The notes below the pieces were generated by a model. That model saw only the letters and a program-made list of their open reading frames with translations, was not told the origin of the DNA and made no database searches. Shown here piece after piece: positions 1 through 11,053 of a DNA stretch of 64,000 bases. A program made the position numbers and the translations under genes. The DNA is from Macrocybe gigantea. Its lineage: Eukaryota > Basidiomycota > Agaricomycetes > Agaricales > Callistosporiaceae. Numbering within the stretch: the first letter of the stretch is position 1; every line of letters starts with the position of its first letter. The stretch spans positions 310,001 to 374,000 of the forward strand of contig SJRY01000228.1 in NCBI GenBank assembly GCA_011319805.1, in the 5' to 3' direction.

Positions 1-2084
1 TCTCCCGAGGGGATAGGAGCGAGGATACAAAGCAGCGGATCCGGCGGCTTGCTCAGTCTATCATCGATGAGACTCGCAACCGAGCGATAGAAACCGATCC
101 ATGGTTCCGACAGTTGGACTGGACTGCTACCAATTCCGACGCCAGTTCGCCCGCCAACGGTAGGAAAAGGCCTGCAAAGCCAAAGCCATTGAAACCACCC
201 CCAGTCATGTGGCCCAAGTGGTACTGGGATGCAACCAAGCCCAAGAAGGACATGCCTCCGGGCAGTCTCGATATAACGGTCCGCAACAGAATTGCGCCCC
301 TGCTTTTGCGCCTTTCCTGGATGGGATGGCCTCTGTTCCACTCTCGCGAGCATGGGTGGACTTTCCGAGTCCCATCAGATGCGGACTTCGTGACAAGAGC
401 CACGCCCCTCACATTCTATGACCCAGCCGACAATGCGCTTGCGGAAGGCTGCCTACACGGCGGTTTCGTCTTTTACAAGTTGCCGCATAAGGATGGAGAA
501 AAGGCTAACGTGGGCAACCCTCTCGGAAAGACATTTCTCAAATTCGCTCAAGATGGCACCTTGAAGAGTCCCGGCGACGAAGCTAAAGAAGCTTTGGATA
601 TGAACTCACAATGCAGCTACTGGATTAGTGCGCGAGATCGCATTCTGAACCAGTTGGTCATTTGGCAGGATGGCAAGCACAACCTTGGCTTTCAACCAGG
701 CAATTCAGAAGCTCAGCACCAGAAATGGGGTGTGATCCTTCCCCAAGTCATCACCATGGGTACCGTAACAAGGCGTGCAATCGAAAAGACCTGGTTGACT
801 GCAAGCAATGCAAAAAAGAACCGCGTTGGTTCGGAATTGAAAGCTATGGTTCGCGCTCCGGAGGGTTTTGCGATCGTCGGAGCTGACGTTGATTCGGAGG
901 AACTCTGGATCTCCAGTTGCATGGGTGATGCGCAGTTTGGCTTGCATGGTGCCACAGCTCTTGGCTGGATGACTCTTGAGGGAACGAAAGCTGCCGGAAC
1001 GGACTTGCATTCAAAGACCGCGAGCATCCTTGGCATATCGCGGGACCAGGCCAAAGTCTTCAATTACTCTCGCATCTACGGCGCCGGAATGCGACATGCT
1101 GTCCTGCTGTTGTTGCAATCTAACGCTGGCATGCTCCCAGAAGAAGCACAAAAGCTCGCTGAAAACCTTTATGCGTCGACGAAGGGCAAGAACACTCACC
1201 GGACGGATATCTTTGAACGAAAGTTCTGGTTCGGAGGGACGGAGAGTTTCGTCTTCAATAAATTAGAAGAGATTGCGCTGTCCGACAAGCCGCAGACACC
1301 GGCCCTAGGGTGCGGAATTACCTATGCCTTGTCAAAGGAGTACCTCCCAGCGGAGTTCGGAGCTGATTACATGCCATCCCGTATCAACTGGGTGGTTCAG
1401 TCATCTGGCGTCGACTACCTTCACCTCCTGATTGTCTCTATGGATTATCTCATCGCCAAATACGACATCAAGGCCAGATACCTGATATCCGTTCACGACG
1501 AGCTCCGATATTTGGTTGAAGAGAAGGACAAGTACAGGGCCGCCCTGGCACTCCAGATAGCCAATCTCTGGACTCGAAGCTTTTTCGCATACAAGCTGGG
1601 TATGGATGACCTTCCTCAGGGTGTCGCATTCTTTTCCTCGGTGGACGTTGACCGTGTCCTGAGGAAAGAGGTCGATATGCCGTGCGTGACCCCATCACAG
1701 CCTGACCCTATCCCGCCCGGAGAAAGTTTGGATATCATTGGCGTTTTGAATAAGACAAACGGAGGCTCACTCTGGAGCGACGGTCGTCCTATGGAGGAGA
1801 CTGCGCAACGAAACCTTGTGGGTAATTTGGATGGATACACCAAACCTGATTGCCTCAATCAACGCGCGAGCAGCGCCGCATTCTTGCGGGCGCAGGCTAC
1901 CGATGATTTTGGCGAAGTCAAAGGCCTCGCACAAAAATATTATGGCAAGAAGTTTTCGGGCGGCATTGGCGGTACGAAAGGCAAGAAAAATTCCTCGACC
2001 AATTCGAAGCTACCTCCCGTTGGGAATGGCCAGGATGTCGACTGGTCCTCCACTCTGGAAAGATTAATGGACTCAGAATCCTAG
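1..2084 (+). CDS. MIP1: Mitochondrial DNA polymerase gamma, catalytic subunit (C-terminal part)
   Basis: Family A DNA polymerase that replicates the mitochondrial genome. The frame is open from base 3, so the N-terminal exonuclease domain and the start lie left of the window. Visible polymerase motifs, in order: motif A with GADVDSEELWI, motif B with RDQAKVFNYSRIYGAG (the O helix) and motif C with SVHDELRYL, whose HDE carries a catalytic acid. The spacing and the RIYGAG variant are typical of Pol gamma rather than bacterial Pol I. No intron is needed in the visible part. The C-terminal tail after about codon 560 is low in complexity and rich in G, K and S, as in other fungal MIP1 proteins. 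Identity is secure; only the 5' end is missing. Confidence 0.95.
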   Translation, partial: SRGDRSEDTKQRIRRLAQSIIDETRNRAIETDPWFRQLDWTATNSDASSPANGRKRPAKPKPLKPPPVMWPKWYWDATKPKKDMPPGSLDITVRNRIAPLLLRLSWMGWPLFHSREHGWTFRVPSDADFVTRATPLTFYDPADNALAEGCLHGGFVFYKLPHKDGEKANVGNPLGKTFLKFAQDGTLKSPGDEAKEALDMNSQCSYWISARDRILNQLVIWQDGKHNLGFQPGNSEAQHQKWGVILPQVITMGTVTRRAIEKTWLTASNAKKNRVGSELKAMVRAPEGFAIVGADVDSEELWISSCMGDAQFGLHGATALGWMTLEGTKAAGTDLHSKTASILGISRDQAKVFNYSRIYGAGMRHAVLLLLQSNAGMLPEEAQKLAENLYASTKGKNTHRTDIFERKFWFGGTESFVFNKLEEIALSDKPQTPALGCGITYALSKEYLPAEFGADYMPSRINWVVQSSGVDYLHLLIVSMDYLIAKYDIKARYLISVHDELRYLVEEKDKYRAALALQIANLWTRSFFAYKLGMDDLPQGVAFFSSVDVDRVLRKEVDMPCVTPSQPDPIPPGESLDIIGVLNKTNGGSLWSDGRPMEETAQRNLVGNLDGYTKPDCLNQRASSAAFLRAQATDDFGEVKGLAQKYYGKKFSGGIGGTKGKKNSSTNSKLPPVGNGQDVDWSSTLERLMDSES

Positions 2085-2222
2085 GTCTGCGAGGGACATC
2101 GTTTCAGAGAACATGCATTATGTACACTATACCAAGAACTTGTATCTTAGTGACGTCTAATCTTATACCTTGAGCGGATTATCAACTAGAAAATTTTGAG
2201 AGGATGTAGACTAGCTGCACAA

Positions 2223-2261
2223 ATGTCGACAAATAACGCGTCAAGGGCGGCGTCACTCTAA
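2223..2261 (+). promoter_or_regulatory. Possible upstream ORF in the HAT1 leader
   Basis: An ATG at 2223 opens a 12-codon reading frame ending in TAA at 2261, 49 bases before the HAT1 start. If the HAT1 transcript begins upstream of it, this is a short uORF that could lower HAT1 translation. Transcript start is unknown, so this is only a possibility. Confidence 0.25.
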
Positions 2262-2309
2262 ACAGGCATCAATTCCTCATTATTTTGACTTACACAATCT
2301 AAACTTGCA

Positions 2310-4157
<1,848 letters not shown>

Positions 4158-4250
4158 CATAAGTATTGCATGAATAGGAGGAAAATGTATTAAATTTTGC
4201 ATGTCTTTCTATTTTGGATAATAATATTTCGATTGAAAAACCCGAACGAA

Positions 4251-4343
4251 GTCACTTTGCCGGAGTGGTTAACGGGATCGCCTGCTATTCAGCATGACAG
4301 CGGTTGGGCTTTGCCCGCGAGTGTTCGAATCGCTCAGGTGACG
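4251..4343 (+). tRNA. tRNA-Ser(GCU) with an 11-nt intron
   Basis: Class II tRNA. The acceptor stem GTCACTT pairs with AGGTGAC, followed by a G discriminator. The D arm is CCG/CGG, the variable arm GGGC-TTT-GCCC, and the T arm GAGTG-TTCGAAT-CGCTC. The anticodon stem ATCGC pairs with GCGGT only if 11 bases (TTCAGCATGAC) are removed one base 3' of the anticodon GCT, the canonical position of nuclear tRNA introns. Intron AGCA can pair with TGCT of the anticodon loop, as expected for the splicing endonuclease substrate. A second copy with an identical mature sequence lies at 57552-57644. Confidence 0.93.
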
Positions 4344-4346
4344 TTA

Positions 4347-4355
4347 TTTTTTTTT
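4347..4355 (+). terminator. RNA polymerase III terminator of the tRNA-Ser gene
   Basis: A run of nine T begins four bases after the tRNA 3' end, the usual Pol III stop signal. Confidence 0.8.
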
Positions 4356-5057
4356 GAGACGTTGTGTTCTTTTTCTGCATCAGTCTGTTTTGTGCCTCAC
4401 ACTCCTCAATCGGTATTTTCCTAGGTTTGTTTCGCATTCCTAGCTGCGAACAGACGTTGGCATGCAACGCACGGAACTGAAACAATGCGCAGTCGATTAA
4501 TCATTACACTGGAGATGAATGTGATTTCATCTACGATCACGTGTTGAACAGCATTCTTATCAATCATTACTAAAAATAGCCTTGACGATCCTTCCCGTGG
4601 GGACTCGGATCCCTTCAACACATTGGCATTGCTCGTAAATCAGACACCTTCAACCTATCATCCATTCACCTCCACATTCTTCTCGTTAGTGACATCACAT
4701 CGTGGCTATGCGCTGTGTTTCTCTAGCTCGCGGTCAAAGTTGAGAGGCAAGGTGATGTGATGAAAGGTTGTCAGGGCAGCCCGAAGCTCATGCATACGTG
4801 GCAAGGGTCTGGGTGTAGGAGTCCCATCCCCTATTACACAACTCTCACTAACTTCGAGAATATGGCAAACAATTTTTTCAAGGAGCCAGAAACGGTGTAC
4901 TGCAAGCTTTTTACGACAAGGCACGCGACGTACGACGAATTCTGAGCCGTAGTGGGGGCACAAAGGCGGCCTTTGAGGATCCGAATGAAGAACACAAAAC
5001 AAGAGCAGTTACGTAAGGCGCCGATGACTCAAGGAGCGGAGTTTGAATATGGAGGGG
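4356..5057. other. Intergenic, tRNA to TBP gene
   Basis: About 700 bases with no coding exon that I can support. Short open frames here on both strands have no family resemblance. The right end holds the TBP promoter. Confidence 0.6.
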
Positions 5058-5066
5058 TATATAAAG
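5058..5066 (+). promoter_or_regulatory. TATA box of the TBP gene
   Basis: TATATAAAG, 86 bases upstream of the TBP start codon, a plausible core promoter position for a basidiomycete gene. TBP would thus act at its own TATA element. Confidence 0.6.
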
Positions 5067-5151
5067 ACCTCACTGACAACTTCAATCCCGCTCTCTCCCC
5101 CCTCGAGTATTTTCCCACGGTTGTATCGAAGTCAAATTTTTTCAACCGCTG

Positions 5152-6237
5152 ATGTCGTTCGCACTTCCTGCTCGTCAAATCACCTTTGGACGTTCTACTG
5201 CTCAGCAGCAGCCGTACCAGCCGCAGCAGCAGTATCAACAACAGACTCAGCAACAGGCTCATCCACAACCTTCCCATGGTCTAGCTTTGCCGACGGGCAA
5301 TCCATATGTGCCACACTCTTCATCCGGACTAGCGCTTCCAGGCCCAACGCCTACTCAATCCCAAACTCAAGTTCAGAGTCAGTTTAAGCCTCCGTCGCCA
5401 CCCTCTTCGACGGCGCACAATGCGAATGCCGTCCCTGGACCTTCAACGGCGACGTCAGCCGCCACCCCTGTTCCCTCTACCCCCGCGCCCTTGACTCTCG
5501 AACAACAGCACATCACCGCTGTTGAGGGCATTGTACCCACTCTTCAAAATATTGTTGCTACTGTCAACCTTGATTGTCGTCTTGACCTCAAGACGATTGC
5601 CCTTCACGCGCGGAATGCAGAGTACAACCCAAAGGTTTGTATAGAATTGTCTTAATGTAATGCACTGCAGTTCGAACTGCTCGGTTATTTCTGCATAGCG
5701 TTTTGCAGCCGTGATCATGCGAATTCGCGACCCCAAAACGACTGCCCTCATTTTCGCGTCGGGCAAGATGGTTGTGACGGGTGCGAAGTCCGAGGATGAT
5801 TCGCGTCTTGCATCACGCAAATATGCACGGATTGTTCAGAAGCTTGGCTTTGTTGCCAAATTCTCCGAGTTTAAAATTCAGAACATCGTCGGCAGTTGCG
5901 ATGTGAAGTTTCCTATCCGCTTGGAGGGTCTGGCGTACAGTCACGGCCAGTTCAGCAGCTACGAGCCTGAAGTAGGTGGATATCCGTTCTCGACTGTGAC
6001 TGTCGTTTACCAATAGCTTTAGCTTTTCCCGGGCCTGATCTACCGTATGATTAAACCCAAAGTCGTATTGCTCATTTTTGTGTCCGGTAAAATCGTGTTG
6101 ACTGGCGCTAAGGTGCGGTGGCTCTCATACTCTGTTCTTGATCATTAAATTAATTCGCCTTTTGCTAGGTCCGTGAAGAGATCTACACAGCCTTCAACAC
6201 GATTTACACCGTGCTATGCGAGTTCCGTAAACCATAG
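5152..6237 (+). CDS. SPT15: TATA-binding protein (TBP), four exons
   Basis: General transcription factor that nucleates initiation by all three nuclear RNA polymerases. Exons 5152-5634, 5699-5971, 6023-6112 and 6169-6237 join cleanly (304 residues), each junction with GT-AG borders. The first about 130 residues are a Q/P/S-rich, non-conserved tail. The saddle core follows as two imperfect repeats: repeat one has [17 protein letters not shown] and [19 protein letters not shown], and repeat two has [20 protein letters not shown] and [15 protein letters not shown], ending [10 protein letters not shown]. These are near-universal TBP sequences. The glutamine-rich N-terminus is longer than in yeast. 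Identity and splice sites are well supported. Confidence 0.96.
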
Positions 6238-6657
6238 ACAACTCACTCGCAAGCCTGTGGTGTAATGCGGCATTTACTCTATCGCCTCGCCTTGGCATCG
6301 GTTTGCAGGTGCAACATCGGCGCTTACAAGGCAGATGGACGTTCGAAAAAGATGAAACGATTATTGATATGGGAAAAGTTTGGATCGTAGTGCACGTCCC
6401 TTTCCTATTATCTATCCCTTCCTTTGCCCCAGAATCATTACCTCTTAATCCCTCTGTTTCGCTATAGCTTTGTCGTGTTGGCATGTTCCCACCATTCCCA
6501 TCCATCCATCCATTTTTATTCTTTCATGTACACCTACTCAATTACAATATATAGTTGTTCTATTACAGCACTTGTGGGATTGAGTGATTGACAGAAACAT
6601 ATGGTGCTTTGTTGGCAATCAAGCCTGCCGTAACTCCTTTGCCAAAACTCAATCTTC
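6238..6657. other. Intergenic, TBP to ALG3
   Basis: 420 bases between two genes on the same strand. It holds the TBP 3' untranslated region and the ALG3 promoter; pyrimidine-rich stretches and a CCATCCATCCATCC run near 6500 are the only visible structure. Confidence 0.5.
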
Positions 6658-8206
6658 ATGCCAAGGACGGTCCCTCACGCCAGCCTATCCTCTAAGTTAT
6701 TGCACTATCTCAACACATTACTGAAGGACCCAAAGTATTTCTGGACAACTGCAAGCTTAGGGATTCTTGGTGATGCCATTCTCACCCAACTCATCCTTCG
6801 CTTCATTCCATGTCAGACAACCTGCTCTCACCTGCGCGACGCGAACGAAGATCTTATAATGTCATAATGCAGATACAGAAATTGACTGGGAGACGTATAT
6901 GGTGCAAACGAAAGTCTTCATGGAGGGGCAGCGGAATTACTCCATGATTGAAGGTCCAACGGGTCCATTGGTGTGAGTATCGACGCTCTTTGTTTTCAAT
7001 GTTGAAGGTTGAAATCAGCCTGAAGATACCCAGCTGGCCATGTCCGCATCCATAGGGCATTGTACGGTATTACCAACTCCGGGAAAGACATATCTTTGGC
7101 GCAACACCTGTACGCCGCGCTATACGTGGCGACGTTGACGCTCTGCTGCGCGATCTACAAGACGGCAGGAGGGGTGCCGAACTGGGTCCTGCTGTTACTC
7201 CCACTCAGCAAGAGGCTGCACTCGATATTCGTTTTACGCCTTTTCAACGACTGCTGGGCTGCGTTTTTCGTATATGGCGCCATTTTGCTGTATCAAATGG
7301 GTCTGGATGACACGGCTACGTTTTTGTTCAGGTAGGTGTGCTGCATATTGCACAGGCGCCTATCCCCTGATTACTAGTTCGCAGCGCCGCCCTCTCCGTG
7401 AAAATGTCCATTGCCTTATATCTTCCAGGCTTGCTTGTCATTCTGTTCAAACGAAAAGGTCTCTTGGGGACTGCTCGCCTCATGCTAACGCTCGTCGCGA
7501 CTCAAGCGATGCTGGCGCTTCCGTTTCTGCAAGAAGACGCCTGGGCGTACCTCCACTCCGCTTTCGACTTTGGCCGAGTTTTTCTCTACAAATGGACAGT
7601 CAACTGGCGCTTTCTGGATGAAAGGACGTTCTTGGATCCGCGATGGGCGGCTGCCCTGTTGGTGGGACATGTACTCACGCTCATTGCTTTTGGACTTTTC
7701 CGGTGGTGCAGGAGCGATGGCGGCGTCTGGAAGGTGTTGGACAGAGGTTTAAGGCGTCCTCGATTGCCGGCTGGCATATCGCCCGTCTCTCCGGACTGTG
7801 AGTATCAGGATATTGCTGGCGGCCTTCTTTGGCTGACTTTCTCTAGACGTCGCCACTGTTCTTTTCACGTCTAATTTAATAGGGATAATTTTTGCCCGGT
7901 CGTTGCACTACCAATTCTACTCTTGGTATGCTCAGCAGATCCCATTTCTAGCATGGAGAACACCCTACCCCATACCTATTAAGTGCTTGACACATCACTT
8001 TTCCATGAAGTCATCATACTCATGCGTGGCTCTGGTTGCATTCTAGACTAGCTTTTATGCTTGGTATTGAATATGCATGGAACGTTTTTCCGTCAACGAT
8101 ACTCTCGTCATCGGTCTTGTTGATCTGCAACGTTGCGCTGTTGATAGGGGTATGGTTCGGTTACCCAGAGGGCAAGTTAAAGCCAAGGAAAAAGAAGGCG
8201 TATTGA
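6658..8206 (+). CDS. ALG3: Dol-P-Man:Man5GlcNAc2-PP-Dol alpha-1,3-mannosyltransferase (ALG3)
   Basis: ER membrane GT-C glycosyltransferase that adds the first lumenal mannose to the dolichol-linked N-glycan precursor. The N-terminal exon has [20 protein letters not shown]. The following exon encodes IDWETYMVQ, whose acidic pair sits in the first lumenal loop and is the family catalytic region, then [18 protein letters not shown], an ALG3 signature. Hydrophobic segments continue through [18 protein letters not shown] and the C-terminal [17 protein letters not shown], then a basic tail KPRKKKAY as an ER-retention-like end. About six short introns are needed. All signatures are in order and unbroken. 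Confidence 0.93.
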
Positions 8207-8371
8207 GGCTCTCTGATGTCCATGCGATACTTCGAATACAACACAGTAATATACAGAGTAAATAAACACGTTGCTGCAGGGAAGGAGGGGATGGGCTAGT
8301 TGTTTCGGCCATACACAGCTCTGATCGTGACTTGATGTTCATCCACACCAAGTGACGGCCTATCCATATCC

Positions 8372-9380
8372 ATGGCGAAAAAACGTGGCGAGAAAGCGAC
8401 TGCGAAGCGGCAGGTGCGACCATCTGGCCAAGCCGACATGAAGGTTATCTTCCCAGACGTCAGCTCTAAGATTGATTTGGAATGTCATGTTCTACTCCCA
8501 AATCAAATACTCCTACTTGACGTGTGTCCGAATCCACATTTCCTACTGCAAAATACCGGCTGAATAGTGCACCAGAACTTCTTTTCGCCCGCGGAATGCA
8601 AAACATTCGTGCAATTCATAGATAGTCTGCCTCTTGAGCTCACACCGCTGAAGAAACGAGGGGAGGCAGAGCGAGTGAATCGTTCGTCACATTGCGAGTG
8701 CCATCAGCCGTATACAATGGGCCTTATATTTTCCAATACTTGCAGATCGCTTCTCCGTGAGCTCCAAGGAGTTTGCAGACAAGCTACACCAGATACTCCG
8801 ACCCTACCTTCCGCCATTCCCTTATCCCACTTTAGCGGTGAAATCGACGGAAGATGTGGGGTCACGGTCGCCGCACTCTTTGAACTCGAACATCCGCGTT
8901 TACAAATACACGCCCTCGCAGCATTTTGGGTTTGCATCATTCTTTCTCGTTCTTCGGCTCCTGGTTCGACTACTGACCAGACTCTAGACCGCATTACGAT
9001 GATTCTGTCCGTGATCCCATGACAGGCGCCAAGTCAGAATGGACTCTTCTCATTTACTTGACAGGTGTAGAGGATGGTGTAGAAGGGGGCGAGGTGATGA
9101 AAAATCCTGCATTACTTTCATGGATATTGAATGTGCCTATATTGCAGACTATTTTCTACAAGGATGAGAGAGGAAAGCCTCGCGAAACCATTGTTGCCCC
9201 GCTGACCAGAGGCACGGCACTGCTTCACAGGTGAGTCAATTGGCGGTCCATGCTGAAGGTTTGCCGTTCAAGTTCATCCCCACACATAGACACGGTCAAG
9301 AATGTTTGCTACACGAAGGTTCTGCTGTGCACAAAGGGAATAAATACGTCCTCCGATCCGACCTCATGTTTATGAGATGA
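8372..9380 (+). CDS. 2OG-Fe(II) dioxygenase, prolyl-4-hydroxylase-like fold
   Basis: Predicted soluble 2-oxoglutarate and iron dependent oxygenase; the substrate is not evident. The basic N-terminus MAKKRGEKATAKRQ leads to LLDNFFSPAECKTFVQFID, the entry helix of P4H-type domains. The iron-binding HxD is in HYDDSVRDP, after RVYKYTPSQHFGPH, followed by WTLLIYLTG. The distal histidine and the 2OG-binding arginine fit HEGSAVHKGNKYVLRSDLMF at the C-terminus. Four or five introns are needed. It converges on RRP3 with only 27 bases between stop codons. Family is secure; orthology to a named enzyme is not claimed. Confidence 0.85.
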
Positions 9381-9407
9381 GGAAGTCTTTTCGAATTCCA
9401 CTGGCGC

Positions 9408-10990
9408 TCATCGTCTGCTTTTGGATCTCTTCTGCCGTATGGGCATACCAGCCTCCACCATGTCATCATCCCGATCTTGATCGTCTCGACTAGACCCGCC
9501 AGTGTCTCGTCTTCTCTTTCGACCACCGCCATGGTTCTTCATGGCTTGCTCCTTCAGCTCATTCACGGCCACTCTCGCAGCTTCATCCACACGCTCTTTC
9601 AGCAGCGCAATCTCCTCCTTATCCGTCGGCCATAGGCCCATCTTCTTTCCGGTCACTTTTTCGATGCGCTGTATGAGCTCGACATCGTATTGGGTCACGA
9701 AAGTGATGGATTTCCCTGCTCGTCCTGCTCTTGCTGTTCGACCAACACGGTGAATGTAATCTTTTGAGTGTGTAGGTACATCAAAGTTGATTACGGCGTC
9801 GACGGTTGGTATATCGAGTCCACTGCGAAGCAACATTTCAAAAATTATAGCGCGACGAAAGGAGTTTCTACACTGACCGGCTCGCTACGTCTGTGGCTAC
9901 GAGAACATTGCGACCGCCGCTCTTAAACTTTCCCAAGGCCCCTAGTCGTTGGCTTTGGCTCAACTGGCCATGTAAAGGGACAGCAGGGAATCCTAGTACG
10001 CGAAGTATGATCGACAGCCTGAACAGGGTGATGAGAGAAACTCCAACACTTCGACACTCGTGCCACTTGCCTCTGTGCATCATGTACAGTTCTTGTGAAG
10101 ATGATAATCGAGTTTTGGGCAAGAGAGTTTGCTAGGTGGATGAGATAGACGTCTTTGTCCTTCAGAGGCATGAGCAGATAGTACTGAAGCAACGTAGAAA
10201 CTGTCTGGTATCTAACGGCGAAGTACATCAATTCATGACTGTCTCGTACAGAACATATGCGACTCACTTCGAAGATACCTCTACACGAACCGGATTTGAC
10301 AAGCTGGCTCGTTGGAGTTTGGCGACTTTCGTTGTCATTGTAGCAGAAAACAAGTAGGTCGTCCTTTCTTTTGGAATAAGTTTGAGAATTTTATCTATGA
10401 TAGGCCCGAAATCCATGTCCAATAATCGATCCGCTTCATCAAGAACCTGCAGGCATGTGGTATTCAGGGCGTGGACGGACGAATGCGGATCTTGTTCGCA
10501 CCAAGAATTTTATGCCGCGCAAGCTGAATCCTTTGGTGTTCTCCAAGTGGTCCATGAGACGTCCAGGAGTAGCTATGACTATGTGCGGTCGTTTTGCCAG
10601 AGCTATTGCCTGTGTTGGCATGTCCATTCCACCAACGATGACTGCACATCGTACGCCCATGGCCGACCCAAGCGAATCAAATTGCTCTGATATTTGATAT
10701 GCCAATTCGCGAGTAGGAGCCAGGATGCACGCGAAGAGACCCTTCGGCTGCTCCCATAATTTCTGCAAAATAGGAAGCGCAAAGGCAGCAGTTTTCCCGG
10801 AACCGGTGGAGGCAACACCGATTATGTCTCTGCCTTGTAAAGCATGAGGTAAAGCCTCCAACTGGATGGCTGTCGGGGTCTCGTAGCCAACTTGCTCAAT
10901 GGCTTCTAGAAGAGGGTCGATAAGGCCGAGTGACTTGAACGTCGCTGGCTGCGCTGAAGAGGAGCTGCTGGCCTCTTCTGGCGACGGCAT
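9408..10990 (-). CDS. RRP3: DEAD-box ATP-dependent rRNA helicase RRP3 (DDX47 family)
   Basis: RNA helicase of small-subunit rRNA processing in the nucleolus. All helicase motifs are visible: Q motif region [17 protein letters not shown], motif [33 protein letters not shown] in [17 protein letters not shown] in LFSATM, then [19 protein letters not shown] and [11 protein letters not shown]. The phrase [13 protein letters not shown] and the C-terminal KVTGKKM point to RRP3/DDX47 among DEAD-box subfamilies. The tail is basic and rich in R, K and D, as is common for nucleolar helicases. Four introns interrupt the gene. The start at 10990 gives an acidic, serine-rich leader. It shares a 63-bp divergent promoter with TRS130. 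Confidence 0.93.
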
Positions 10991-11053
10991 TTATATAGGC
11001 CTAGAAGAGATAACGAACACAAAACTTTTTGGACATGTTTCTCACGTTGCCTG
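10991..11053. promoter_or_regulatory. Compact divergent promoter, RRP3 / TRS130
   Basis: Only 63 bases separate the two start codons, so both 5' untranslated regions and core promoters must overlap or extend into each other's genes. No TATA box is visible. Confidence 0.55.

Noticed and set aside
4285..4485. Minus-strand ORF with KITSPERFEHSRAKPNRCH, also seen at 57365-57610
   Set aside because: The shared peptide is simply the translated tRNA-Ser gene, not a protein family.
5455..5820. 121-codon minus-strand ORF
   Set aside because: Antisense of TBP exons one and two and their intron.
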